The position numbers and the translations under genes were made by a program. The notes under the pieces were generated by a model, which was not told the origin of the DNA, did not search any database, and was given only the letters and a program-made list of their open reading frames with translations. 64,000 nt of DNA from contig OZ005650.1 of NCBI GenBank assembly GCA_963930645.1, forward strand, positions 228,986,188 to 229,050,187, given 5' to 3'. The stretch comes from Salticus scenicus (lineage: Eukaryota; Arthropoda; Arachnida; Araneae; Salticidae). Of this stretch, positions 32,581 to 44,540 are shown piece after piece; position 1 is the first letter of the stretch, and every line of letters starts with the position of its first letter.

Positions 32581-33852
32581 AAAATATGTGTTATTGGTGG
32601 CCCATGAATATGAAAAATATCAAATTACTGAAAAACTAGGGTGCTTTTTAAATTTTCTTAAAAATTTTAGAATATCTAAAATTTATTTCAAATGCAATTC
32701 TGCAGTTAGCTATTTTGTTTTATAGTTTTACATGAAATGCTATTTTCCAATCTTAAAATATTGTAAGTTTTAAAAAAGGGATTTTACGACAATGGTATTC
32801 TTCATTAATACCTCTTTATTTTATGATAAAAGAAAAATATAATAATTTAGCTCCTATGACTGAAATAATTTTATTTGGCAATCTTTTACTTATTAACAGT
32901 TTTAGTAATCAGAACAACTGTATCACATAAGATCTTCTGATTAACATGAATCTATTATACTAGCTTTTTCCATACAGAACATCCTCTGCACTTCTAATAT
33001 GATATTTTAAAAATCTCACAAATAAAATCATTTTTTTTTTTCCCCAATAGAAGAATTTTAAATCTTTGATATTTGCATTATAGTTTCAATTTTAGAAAAT
33101 AATTTTTTCTGCTGCTAAGTTACAAATTCTTAGAATTAAATTAAATCGTTACATTAAAAATAAAATATTGCATTGAATTTGATGTAAATAAATTACCATA
33201 TTACCATACATAACAAATTCTATAGTTAATACATATATTTACAAAAGAAATAAAAGAAAAATAAATTAACGTTCATTCTATGAATGAAAAATCTATATAA
33301 TTTTGGTTTTCAAAAATTTTATTCTTAATAAGATGATTTTGACTTAAATCAATAGATGCTACCACTACTCTGCGAAAAAGCCAGCCATGAATGCAAGGCT
33401 TAACTTGCTTTAAATTATCCCAAATATACTTCTAAATATGAGACTTTGAGCATATGTTTCAGCACTAAAAGTTAATATTTTTTCAATTTCTTTGTTAAAG
33501 TATGCATTTCAAATATTTTATATTAAATTTTTGTAGTCAAAATACAACGTTGTAAGTGCTAATGTAGTTCACGATGCTAATATACATTGTTCTAAAAGGA
33601 GTAATATATTATTTTTAAAACCAACTCTTTTTTTTTTTTCACTATTATTATTTCATTGAACTAAGTCCGTGTGCTATATTATTTTTTATCCTCGCGTATT
33701 TTATTAATGATTCATCAGAAAATTTAAAAACATGGTATATAAAAAGTTTTTTTTTTTTTTAATCTTATTTTGTGTTACTTTAAAAACTTGTATCTCTTCC
33801 TTCCTTTGGAATAATAATTTTTATATAAAATATGTATAAAAGTGGCCGTAAT

Positions 33853-33916
33853 TAAACTTAATTAACAAGATATTACCACAAAGACCTTTGTGGTAATATC
33901 TTGTTAATTAAGTTTA
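33853..33916. repeat. Perfect palindrome, 31-bp arms, 2-bp centre
   Basis: Positions 33853-33883 and 33886-33916 are exact reverse complements separated only by AC. Such a palindrome extrudes easily. It may be a young foldback insertion or an assembly or repair product. No duplication flanks it. Confidence 0.9.
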
Positions 33917-35119
33917 AGATAATTTTTGTTTTGTTTTAAAGTACAGTAAAAGAGTTTCTTACATGGCATTTTCAGATTTTTATCGCCTGTCACACATGAC
34001 TTTTTTGAGGGGTGAAAAAGCACATTTTTCAATTTTTTTTAAGTTAAGCAATTTTTTCATGATTAAGGACCACCAGTAACAGCTAATTATTTTTTTTTTC
34101 TACATATAGTATTGATGTTATTTTAATGCTTAAAATTACAAAAAAAAAACATTAATTTGTGAACGACTGTTTGATATCCAAAAAACTCTATTTAGGCTTA
34201 ACATAAATCTATTTTACTGTGCACAAATAAAAGTCCGTTCTTTAAACTTTCCAATAAGCCCTATCTGATGTTCCTGCTGATTCAAATAAAAATTCTACAA
34301 CTTATAGAAAATTAGTCTAAAATGACGATTTTTACTCATCCACAGAGTAATCAAACGGCTATATCTCAAGAACAATTTTTTTTCAAGAAATAAAATAAAC
34401 TGTTTTGGGATATAGAAGATAGGTACATATCACCTACAAAATCTCATGAAAATCAAAAATGGTGCAGCACAACTTTTTCTTAAAATTTGTTGATTTTATA
34501 TAGAATGACCCTACAACATATGTACCAACTTTCAGCTCATTTGATGTTATCGTGTTCACTCACACACACACATCACTGTAAAAATAGCAAAAATTAACTC
34601 AAGGAACCTGAAAACATATAGTTGAATTTTTGTCATGATTACAATACTTTCCTTACATAGTATGTTCAGAAAGTAAAAGTGATATACTGCTTTACAAAAA
34701 TATATTATGTTTTAAACATAACAATTTTTAAAACAAATGTTAACTTTCTAGTTTGTGAATAAGAAATAAACTATTAAGATCTCATTCAACACAGAATTCT
34801 CTTAAGAAAAAAAAATATATATTTATTTATTTGGCTGAAGAGTAAGAAGTGCATAGATTTTTTTATCCAACTTGCAGACAGGGTGCAATACCCTATTCAA
34901 ACTTTCAAAGAAAGTCTGCTAATCAAAGGAATTTTTTAATTTTGATAAAAAATGAATAAATGACCATGATTCTTAATCTCAGTATAGGTCACATCTTTTA
35001 AATGAAATACATTTAATATAGCTACTTTGATCATAAATATATGTGTAATGATATAATAATAGTATAAAATTAAATACATACATGAATGATAAATGTGTGT
35101 GAAATAATATTTTACTTAC

Positions 35120-35269
35120 TAGTAAGACTTTCCAAAATACATGCTGCCGCAATTATGAATACTTCAAACTTGATCAGAAAACGCATGAGAATAACACTTA
35201 TGAAGGATAGGGAAAGCAAGGAAAATATAAGGGCTAATGACATAACAGCTTGAACAAATATGAGCCAAG
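35120..35269 (-). CDS. Claudin-like exon 2 (TM2 and start of TM3)
   Basis: The exon begins after TTCATTTTTAG and ends at ACTA followed by GTAAGT. It encodes WLIFVQAVMSLALIFSLLSL, then SFISVILMRFLIKFEVFIIA and AACILESLT. It holds all of TM2, the short cytoplasmic turn with R and K, and most of TM3. Its length of 150 nt and phase 1 on both sides fit the exons before and after it. Confidence 0.87.
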
Positions 35270-35591
35270 CTAAAAATGAATAAATAATTTAAACAAGTAC
35301 ACAAACTGCATAAACTATTTTGTTACTATTGATTATAATTACGCATAAATAATTAACAAACTAAGAAACTTTTTTTTTTTTTGGTGTTTTTATTTTACAT
35401 TCAAGTACTATGTTTTATTTAGCTTAAACATTCTTAAATTCTTACTTTATATGTATAAAATAAATGTACAAAAAAATATATGTTTTCAGAAATTACTTCT
35501 TCAGAGATTTTAAACATAGATTTACAATCAATCTTTACATCATGGAAAAAGAAGCTCCTATTTACTTCGAAAAAATGTTAAATTATTTCTA

Positions 35592-36532
35592 CCGTAAAAT
35601 TCCGATAGTAACCCCCCTTTTTTCAATGGGAAATCTGTCAAAACTGGGGGAGGGGTTATAATCGGAAGTTTCCGGAAAAGTACGACGACTTCAGAAGGGG
35701 GGGGGGGGGGTATAATTGGAAGTTTCACAATCTTTTTTTTTAAGTATAAATTTATTAATATTATAATATATAGTAATGGTTACTAAATTGTATTAACAGT
35801 ATAATAATACTGATTATTATTTGTTAAATTTTATTAATAATAAACAATTTTTATTAATCAGTTTAAATTTTTATTTTAATAACAAAAAGAAAATGTATTC
35901 GGAATAACAGAAACAGATACGAACATGTGATAAACAAATCGTGATCACGAAGCGAAGCAGTCTAGAAGATTCGCTAGCAGTAAAAAAAACAATTCGCTAG
36001 CAAAAAACAATTAATTGCACTGCTATTAACTGATATGAAAGAACGAAACAGCGTGAACGATAACTATTAAAGTTATATATGCAAGTACTATTACGGAGTT
36101 ATTACGCTATTTAATGAGTCAAAATTAGAAAGAGAATTTAAATTTTAGAAAAAAGTTGTGATCGCAAAAACAGAGCATCTGGTTAATTGCATAAACCAGA
36201 TTGCGAAAACCACGGCCGCTTGCGGATAGCAGTTATTGTTTTGAAGTTTAAAGAATGTAAACAATGCTGTATTCTTTTATTTAGAGTTATTCTACTTTTA
36301 AAAGATGAGTAAAAATAACACTTGGATACATTTGCATGTAAATTAAATTTTCTAATAAACATATAAGACTTCAGAAGTAAAAAAAAAAAGTATGTTTGCA
36401 AGGCTCATGGGAAAAACGAAAGAATGGCAAACTTAACCGCCAAAGGTAAGGGAGGAGGGTTTATAAACGGAATTTTCCAAAAAAGTAAAGTATGTCAAAT
36501 TTCAGAGGGGGGGTTACTATCGGAATTTTACG
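35592..36532. mobile_element. TIR element, 941 bp, TA target
   Basis: The ends are nearly identical inverted repeats of about 26 bp: CGTAAAATTCCGATAGTAAC followed by a run of C. TA stands next to both (35590-35591; 36533-36534). G-rich subterminal stretches recur. No transposase is visible, so it is a non-autonomous element of TA-targeting type. Confidence 0.82.
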
Positions 36533-38221
36533 TATTATCTGTTTAATTACAATCATAGAAATATTAATTTAAGAAATAACTTATGTGGAAAGTAACTTAT
36601 GGCTTTATAAAAACAATCAGTGAAAAATATAACAATGCTTCTTCTGCTTAAATTGCAGTATGATATTCAAAGAATAATAAATGTCTACTTAATTTAAAAA
36701 AAAAAAAAAAGATATGTTTCTTTGACTTTATTTCTGTATGATTATTTCAATTTTCTATGTATTTTTTTCTTTTTCTTTTAACATAACTATTCGACAGATT
36801 TGATATTTTAGCTCAGAAACAACAAAGATATCTGATTTTATAAATATCTGCTTTAACAATATAAAAATGATTAAATATTTGTGTATAATTTGTCGTATTA
36901 GAAATACAAAAATGCATTTTAATTTTATGATTTTTTTTTTTTTTTTCTGCAGAATATAATAATAGACTCTTTACGTAATTATTTCTTTAATGAAATATAT
37001 GTTAATATACATTTTAATGATTTAAATTACTTACAATTGTTTAGCATAATTAGAAATAAAAACATTTATGTTATTTTTGTAGGCAAAATACTCTTTTCTA
37101 GAATGATAAACTATATTCCAGCATTTGATATTAAATAATAACTTATTGCTTCAACTAAAAAATTCACTTAATGTGATATTTAATATTAAATATTTTGAAA
37201 AGATATATATGTCGATATTTTTACCACATTTTTATTAACATGCTTTCTTGTTTGTCCAGTGCAAATCTTGCAACCAACTTTTAACTAACTTTCCGACTAG
37301 CTTGAAATTTGCTCATGATTTTAGATTTGTTTTAATTAACACACTCCAACAAAGTTGAAAAGCAATGACATCGGTTTGTCTGCCTGTCTGACCACACTCT
37401 AACTCCAATAAATATTCATGAAATTCCTTGAAACTAATATATGTTATTCAAGTTCACCATGAGATGTTCCCTACTGAAATGGGAGCAAATATCACCAAGG
37501 TCTGTGTACAGGGGCACCCCTACAGAATTCCAAAACCTTCTGCTTTATGAAAGGTTATTTTATAAACCACATTATAATAACTTTATTTTGCACAAATAGT
37601 AATAAAACAGACAAAATTATTTATATGCACAAAAAATGTTTTTTATAGAATACAGTATGATTAGTATAAAGATTTACAGGGCCAGACAAAAATATTAGAC
37701 ACACTAAGGGCTATAATCAGAAATTGTTGAAACTGTATTTTCACTTTTTTTAAGCCTTTTTAACACTTTCCAACAGTGTTTAAGATTGATTTGAATTAGC
37801 CCATATATCTGTCTTTCTGACTGTCATATTTTTATATCTATTTACTCATAGAAAAACATCAAGTTAAGCCAAAAATTTTAATATTTTTTTTTTAATTTAG
37901 AAATCATGATGCGCTAATCTCTTAAAATCATATAATATTATGATTATGCTATCTTGTTCTTATTTTCAGAAGCATAGCACATTTTTTTTTTTTTTTTTCT
38001 TTCACTTTAAGAAAAAGCATTAATCTTTTTAAAGCATGTTGATGCCCCCCCCCCTCAACTCCCAAACACGACATAACACACTTTTTATAGTGTTTTTAAG
38101 AAATTTCTTTCATAAATTTCATATTGTAGCAGTACTTAAAATATTCTCCACAATGATCAACCATTTCAGCTGAAAACAAAATTAGTATATATATATATAT
38201 ATAAATAATAGATATCATAAA

Positions 38222-38301
38222 AAAATTTAATCTTAAAATTTAGCAATTAATAGAACTAAAACAATAACAGCACACTAAAATATAGAACTGAATTTAACAT
38301 A
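38222..38301. repeat. Dispersed ~80-bp repeat, copy 2
   Basis: Direct counterpart of 799-879, with TA microsatellites immediately on both sides (about 38187-38202 and 38300-38315). Confidence 0.7.
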
Positions 38302-40490
38302 TATATATATATATATAAATGCACTGAAAATCCTTTCATTGATGATTTTAATCATTAAAGTCTTCATTTAATTTAAAATATTTCTTCTGATAAATAATAT
38401 ACTATCTTTTAATTTGAATTAAAAAGCAAATTATCTTATGAATATCCTATGCAAATATATAAGCATATTGTTAAAATCACTTGGTTCTTTCTTAAAAGTT
38501 AGAGGGTAAAAAAAGGGGGGAGGGGAATGTGTGGAAGTGACAATGTTCAACAGGAATCAACAATGTTGCTAGAGCATAAACTCTTATGAAAATAATATTT
38601 CTTTGATAAAAACTAAACAATCAATAGGTAAGAAGAATTTTTGAAATTCTATAGACAAAAGTGAAAAATGATCACACTTTTATATCCATTTCTGAAGAAA
38701 GACAATGGCCTAGCTATAAATACTCATGAAAGAAAATCAGAAAAATAAAATAGATTCAATAATTTTTCTTTCAACTAAAAATCGGAAGAAGGCAAGAAAA
38801 ACAAGAAGCAAACTAGTTCTACAAGATCAGCCATTTTTTATTCCCTAAAGAGCCTTGTAAAATACAATGGGAAAAGAAAAAAAAAAATTCTTGAAGACTT
38901 TCAAAGAAATCATTTTAAGTTATCCAATTTAAATAAAACATTTATCTATATAATTCTTCAATGTGTCTTCCTATGAAAATAAAAGCATTATTTATAGAAA
39001 GAAGTTTGAGTAATTACAAATAGATAGAGTTAATTTGGGACAGAGTTCTCACTTTTTTTTTAAATAATTAAAAATAAGAACTTTCTAAGACTTTTAAATA
39101 AAACATAGTGAAACTGATACTATGCAATTTAATACATGACTATAAATACATTTCAGTCTCTTAAAGATAAGTTAAACATAACATTATGCAAAATATTTAA
39201 TATTAAAGTATATTTCCCAAAGTTATATACAAAAAGTAGAAGATAAGCCTGGTCTTACTTTTACAAATGTATATGCATGTTACATACATTTCAATGATAT
39301 ATATAAGCATTATAAAGAAATTGAGTGAAAGGTATGATTAGAGTGAAAGGTACATTTGATATAAATAATATGCGAATAGAATCTAAGAAATATAGATTAT
39401 ATATATCATATATCACTTCTTAAAATTATTGGTGACAGTTGAATAAAAAAGTGTGCTATCTGTACCAGGTGGCGCTGTCTATAGTGACTACTAGTGGGTT
39501 AAAAAAAATGTGAACAGTCATCGGGGCTTCATCTCATGACATTCCTAACTCAAACTAAACACTCTAATCACTGTATCACACTGTCTTGATAACGCATTCT
39601 GTTTTGTTGATTTTGATAGAAATATTTAAAACTTTTAGGATTGTTTTCTCACTCCATGGTGAGGTTGTTGCAGCAAATTTGTGCTCTACCCTGTGTTTAC
39701 GACTATGCTCTTTATTTTAAGCTTGATTTGGTTTCAATAGAAATTTTACTGATTCATACTTCCCTTGTAAGTGTTTTCAGTTGTTTCTTAACAGCAACAA
39801 CCTCCTACATAATAGTTTTAAGTTTAAAGATAATTTCAAAAAAGAGCTGATGAAATTTTTTTTTAAACTACAATAAGATAATTTTAATTTATATCTTTAT
39901 AATACATAAATTTAAATTCACTTATATGGGACCCACTTTTTTGAAAAAAGGACCCAGATTTTTGGAACCCATGAGTCCCAGGAACTCAGGATTTTGAAAG
40001 CTTAACGGCATCACTCCAGAGAATAAAAAGGTTTAGAACATTAAATTTCAATTTATGGGGAGATTAATTTATATGTAAAAGTATTAAATCTTTACTTTTA
40101 GGTACATTATAAAGTCTTCAAAATATTCTTATTACTTGAAAAGAAAAAAAAAAAATTAATAATCCATTATCTCAAATATCCTGAAATTGGCCAATTAGCT
40201 TTTCCTTCAGTGCTGTTTAAAAATTGCCAATGTGAAACAAAATAAGAGGAGGGAAAAGGTATGTATATATATGAAAAACAGTTTTATATTATAGTATTTA
40301 GTAAGGTGAATATTATTTGCTTATTAGAGAATAACATATTTATCCTTTGCTTTTTAGACCTTTAAAATGTATGACTTTTGAAACGAGTCTATACAACATG
40401 ATGTCTTAGATGGTTTGAAATGTCACGTAATATGTATACTCATATCTTTTACAAAAAGAAAAAAAAACATAAATAGCTTCAATTTAGGTA

Positions 40491-40728
40491 TCGTATTTTC
40501 CGGCGTATAAGTCAAGGGTAAAAAGCAAAAAACATCCTTTAAAAATCGCGAGGAAGAGAAAGCGTATCGTGCTGGCTGATTAGATGATTCACGAGTTTCG
40601 ATGTGCGCCTAGAATTTAATGATTGAAGTTTGTGCGTGAAAATCGGATCTACTTATATGGTGAATATAGCTGAAATTCCACACTTTAACTCCAAAAAACC
40701 ACTTCGACGTATATGCCGGAAAATACGG
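40491..40728. mobile_element. MITE, 238 bp, TA duplication
   Basis: The inverted ends share CGTATTTTCCGGC, continue with variants of GTATAAGTC, and are flanked by TA (40489-40490, 40729-40730). This is a very common type of short TA-targeting MITE in animals. The interior is non-coding and somewhat GC-richer than its surroundings. Confidence 0.88.
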
Positions 40729-41053
40729 TATTTACCCAATTGACATAAATATAATTATTTTACAACTTTCCTATTTTTATTAGTAATTTAAAATTGTATA
40801 AATTGCTTTTTGCACTTCAATTATTTATCCACAAGGCATTTTTAATTTTCACAAACTAATTAATTTTTTTCACAAATTATGTACAAAATTCTCAAGTGGG
40901 GTACCATTTTTAAAAACCTGGATTAACTCCTAAATAGTATTATTTAACCTATTATGTTAAATAATGCTCATCTTTACTGGACAGCCCCTTGCTATTAAAT
41001 ATAGGATTAATATATATATAATTTTAATAAATTTATATTAAAATATTATTTAC

Positions 41054-41340
41054 CAGGCTGCATCCAGTCTCTAATATTTTGATATTTGTAGCTAAATACC
41101 CAATGGCACCCATCAAATAATTCATCATACTGATAAGATGGATGCCTGTAATTTCTGAAGCAGAAATTCCATAGTCCCATCCGTACAAATTCAGCATAAG
41201 TCTCAGGATAAGATTCTAACCAATATGGGCTGCAAAATGAGATGAAAAGAATCAAGGTTGCTAGGAATGCTATGATGCCTCCAATTAACAAATACCATGA
41301 TGATCTAACTTTGGGTACAACTTCTGCCATGATAAAATGC
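41054..41340 (-). CDS. Claudin-like exon 1 (start codon, TM1, first loop)
   Basis: The acceptor TTCCTTTTTTAG ends at 41341 and the ATG is at 41330-41328. The first residues are MAEVVPKVRSSWYLLIGGII, then a hydrophobic TM1 and the claudin-type loop with YWLESYPE, GLWNFCF and DGCHWVF. The exon ends at ATGCAGCCTG followed by GTAAAT. The two loop cysteines and the W-GLW arrangement support a disulfide-bonded claudin loop. Confidence 0.88.
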
Positions 41341-41615
41341 CTAAAAAAGGAAAATAAGAAATAAATAACAAACCAGTGAGTTATACTACTATTAGCAGAG
41401 CATTCTTAACAATTTTATGCAAACATTAAAATCACACGTATAAGTTTCTTTTACATTACTTAATAAATTTCATTTTATAGCTGATAAGTTATAAAATTCA
41501 TGTCTCAATATTATTCTATCTAATATGGTTTCTTTTTCACTCTATATATGATATATCAATATAACATGGCATTAAATAACCAACATAAAAGTAAAACAGA
41601 ATAAGTCTTGTTTAA

Positions 41616-41690
41616 ATTTTTGAAGTTCACTCTGATGCATTCATCTCTTAATCTATTCTATATAAATGCAACAGAGTGAACTTCAAAAAT
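41616..41690. repeat. Short inverted repeat, 19-bp arms
   Basis: 41616-41634 and 41672-41690 are exact reverse complements (TTTTTGAAGTTCACTCTG core) around a 37-nt centre that itself begins and ends with ATGCAT-like bases. It could be a very small MITE. Confidence 0.75.
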
Positions 41691-43240
41691 ATCAGCTTTT
41701 TCTACTTCCGCAGACATTCATGCATAGATCTAAAGCAAAAAGCACAACGATGCACTACTTTAAAATTACTTTATTTATTATTAATTACAAATAGTTTTTG
41801 GCCAGATTTAATATATAAAACATGATCACCACTAAGGCAATAATGCACCAAAACTAGTAGAGGAGAGTGGGCCCTAATGGGACAATGGTCAAGTGGGATA
41901 GTGGTTAAATTTTATTTAAAATATTATTTTTTAGAAAACATTATGTCACACTTAAATGGCAACACTAAATGTTATCTTCAATCTTCAATAACAAGAAGTC
42001 AGTCCTTTGCAGTTGTTTGAAAGAGTGAATAAAGAAAGTTTGTTTTAAACTACTATTAAAAGCAAGTTTGATTTATTTACTTTCAATGATATTTACAATT
42101 CATTACTGCTTGAAATTTTTCATGAGACCATTATACAACACAAATATTCCATTTTATATTAGTTAAATTGTCTTTGAACAAACATGTGCTCTGTATATTA
42201 GAAAAATATAAAATATCAGCATATTGGGACTAATGGGACAAACAAATTGTGGTCTAATGAAACAACTGGATTGATGATGCACATGCCAGAGCTGCCAACC
42301 TCAAGACTAAAAATTTAGGAGCAAGAGACTTAAAAATTCAAAGCAAACAAGAAAAAATTGGAGCTATTATTACAATTCGAAAATTTTAAATAAGATTCCC
42401 ATGTGCAATATACATGTCTACAGTCTTAATATAGATTTCTTTAAATCAATGAAACTATCAAAAAATTATCAAAAAACAGCCATAAAAAATAAATATGTAT
42501 ATATATTTAACTGACGCAAGTTCTAATATAATTATAATCAAAACATTTTTTTTTAATTTGTTTCAAAATTTCTTTAGACTACATTTTTTCTTTTACACAT
42601 GTATTATTTACACTGTTTGTAGGTTATTATAAATTCTATTCTAGCATATTATAATTCTAATTCATACTACAAAGATTTACCTTTATAGATGTTATATAAC
42701 TAAAGTTTAAAATCATGTTAATTTTTTTTTTTTTTTTTTTTTTGACAATTAACAAGAATACTGCACCAGCTTTTCCCTACCCCTTCTTTCCCTCCCATCT
42801 CCCATGCTTCCCCATATAATGGAAAGCAGAGTCATTCAGGATTAGAGAAAAAGAAAATGATATTTCCAAAACTTTTTGCATTTATATTCAGCAGAAAGGA
42901 TGAATTCACAAAATGTATACAAAGAAAGAAAACAAAATAAGATAAAACACAAATGGAAGAAATAAAAGAGAAAACAGTAAATAAATAACTATCAAGGTTG
43001 GAAAATCAGAGTTTTCCAATAATTTTTGGATTACCAGAGAACACTGATAAAAATCAAAGAAACTCCAATTAATTTGTAGTATTTGGCAGCTATGTAGGAT
43101 GATATGCACTTATCAATAGTGATCAGCTTGATTTATTGAAAAAGTTTATAAAAACGCCTGAGAAAAAAGAGGAGGGGATAATATTAAAATAACACAGAAA
43201 AAATTCTCAAAAATGTCCAAGTCAATATCAAAAAAATAGG

Positions 43241-43360
43241 GAGCGTATTTCTGTTTCAGAAAGTTCCAAAAGTAATTTTGTACAAAGTGATTTTTCAAAT
43301 AATGAAGACTTTCCAGAAAGTATTGATGTTGAAGAAAATTTTCTTAAAGAGCAAATACAT
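43241..43360 (+). pseudogene. Element-encoded ORF fragment, part 1
   Basis: Forty codons (RISVSESSKSNFVQSDFSNN, then acidic residues, then EENFLKEQIH) run directly up to the Penelope-like insertion and continue on its far side at 44541 in the same frame. This shows that the insertion went into coding DNA. The family is not identified; I suspect the C-terminal part of a DDE transposase of the surrounding element. Confidence 0.5.
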
Positions 43361-43474
43361 TTCAGATATATTTATTCCACTTTTTTATATATGCTGCTTT
43401 TATAATTATGAAAAAGTAATAAATAACTTTCAGCATATCAATCTTATAAACTTTAATAAATTTTAAATCCAACG

Positions 43475-43507
43475 TTTCGGCTAAATTCCTTCATTAGCCT
43501 TCCTCAG
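43475..43507 (-). ncRNA. Hammerhead-like motif, left arm
   Basis: Exact mirror of the motif at 44421-44453 (same core, same stem), on the minus strand. Confidence 0.35.
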
Positions 43508-43765
43508 GGAAGAATGATGTTAAAAAACACATAAACATAGAAAATTTAAGTACATGATACCACAATTACAACTTCAAAACATTTAACAGATGATTACACA
43601 AATTGTAAAAATATACTATATACATTTTTAAAAATATGCTAAAACACTCAAAGGAACATGAAACATGATCACCACAAGACAAGGATAAAGAGCTACTAAA
43701 GCAAAGGTTAAAAATATCAAAATTGCGGGGTTGCCAGAACTAACTTAAAGCAGGGTAACCATAAA

Positions 43766-43945
43766 TTAATTTAAGCCCAAGAAATGAAGTAAAATTGAGG
43801 GGGGGTTTATGGATAAGGAATCGTTACAAATTTCTGATTTTCTTTTAATAATTTCGAATGATTCATAAAGAAGTGCTTGGTTTCTATTGTCAGTATTGTA
43901 AATTATTTTGGCATTTTCAAAATCGGGGTCAATGGGATTAGTATT
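43766..43945 (-). pseudogene. Penelope-like GIY-YIG ORF C-terminus, left arm
   Basis: Mirror copy of 43983-44162 on the minus strand. The mismatches seen between the arms fall here (near 43790-43815), including one G/A difference in GGTTTATGG against GGTTTACGG. Confidence 0.6.
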
Positions 43946-43982
43946 ATAATTTCGTGAAAAAGCTAATATAATATAAGCTTAT

Positions 43983-44162
43983 AATACTAATCCCATTGAC
44001 CCCGATTTTGAAAATGCCAAAATAATTTACAATACTGACAATAGAAACCAAGCACTTCTTTATGAATCATTCGAAATTATTAAAAGAAAATCAGAAATTT
44101 GTAACGATTCCTTATCCGTAAACCCCCCCTCAATTTGGCTTCATTTCTTGGGCTTAAATTAA
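43983..44162 (+). pseudogene. Penelope-like GIY-YIG ORF C-terminus, right arm
   Basis: A clean frame of 59 codons and stop reads NPIDPDFENAKIIYNTDNRN, then ALLYESFEIIKRKSEICND, then PPSIWLHFL. It resembles the end of the endonuclease ORF in the element at 10872-11216 (RESIEI...NACND). The catalytic GIY-YIG part is missing. It has no stops or frameshifts, so the insertion is young. Confidence 0.68.
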
Positions 44163-44420
44163 TTTATGGTTACCCTGCTTTAAGTTAGTTCTGGCAACCC
44201 CGCAATTTTGATATTTTTAACCTTTGCTTTAGTAGCTCTTTATCCTTGTCTTGTGGTGATCATGTTTCATGTTCCTTTGAGTGTTTTAGCATATTTTTAA
44301 AAATGTATATAGTATATTTTTACAATTTGTGTAATCATCTGTTAAATGTTTTGAAGTTGTAATTGTGGTATCATGTACTTAAATTTTCTATGTTTATGTG
44401 TTTTTTAACATCATTCTTCC

Positions 44421-44453
44421 CTGAGGAAGGCTAATGAAGGAATTTAGCCGAAA
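44421..44453 (+). ncRNA. Hammerhead-like motif, right arm
   Basis: CTGAGGA, one extra A, a perfect 6-bp stem (GGCTAA with TTAGCC, 9-nt loop), then GAAA. This has the order of a hammerhead core with stem II. The extra base is shared, as a U, with the motif at 2444-2473. Neither stem I nor stem III is certain. It lies about 260 bp after the endonuclease stop. Confidence 0.35.
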
Positions 44454-44540
44454 CGTTGGATTTAAAATTTATTAAAGTTTATAAGATTGATATGCTGAAA
44501 GTTATTTATTACTTTTTCATAATTTTAAGAGCAAATACAT

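Larger units (their letters stand above)
24571..35119 (-). other. Claudin-like intron 2 (10.5 kb) packed with mobile DNA
   Basis: From left to right it contains a hAT-like element (24679-25712), an inverted repeat with tRNA-derived arms (25745-27168), a second hAT-like element (27172-28947), a tandem satellite (about 30230-32250), a SINE-like unit (32440-32580) and a palindrome (33853-33916). Stretches 28960-30230 and 32600-35110 are otherwise featureless, except for a GC-rich scrap at 29297-29325 resembling the inside of family R1k. Confidence 0.7.
35270..41053 (-). other. Claudin-like intron 1 (5.8 kb)
   Basis: The intron contains TIR elements at 35592-36532 and 40491-40728, the second copy of the dispersed 80-bp repeat (38222-38301), a TA microsatellite, and a segment at 39640-39790 related to 13405-13470. 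The region 36540-38200 includes a scrap with old-repeat character (37240-37560) but nothing identifiable. Confidence 0.6.
24344..41340 (-). other. Claudin-like four-pass membrane protein gene, three coding exons
   Basis: Exons 41340-41054, 35269-35120 and 24570-24344 join in frame (654 coding nt from the ATG at 41330; 217 aa) with GT/AG borders and phase 1 at both junctions. The product has a short cytoplasmic N-terminus, TM1 at about residues 11-33, a first extracellular loop with W, GLW and two C (YWLESYPE, MGLWNFCF, then DGC), TM2 at 94-117, TM3 at 122-147, TM4 at 166-190, and a basic tail ending QPRF. This is the PMP22/claudin layout; arthropod members act in septate junctions and epithelial barriers. 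Which subfamily it belongs to cannot be decided here. The acceptor lies only 10 bp before the ATG, so a non-coding first exon must exist upstream. Confidence 0.85.
43361..44526. mobile_element. Palindromic Penelope-like insertion, 546-bp arms, 14-bp duplication
   Basis: AAGAGCAAATACAT flanks the insertion (43347-43360 and 44527-44540). Arms 43404-43949 and 43979-44524 are reverse complements of equal length with only a few mismatches noticed, around a 29-nt centre. Each arm is the 3' end of a Penelope-like element: end of the endonuclease ORF, 3' UTR and hammerhead-like motif, with 3' ends pointing outward. A further 43 bp (43361-43403) lies only on the left. Confidence 0.85.

Noticed and set aside
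32414..32725. ORF of 103 codons starting MKYKCGECGLRP as a zinc-finger gene
   Set aside because: The DNA matches the SINE-like family on the opposite strand, and the two cysteines are incidental.
33853..33916. Palindrome as a bacterial-type terminator
   Set aside because: The locus is in a eukaryotic intron and the arms are AT-rich, with no adjoining gene that would need it.
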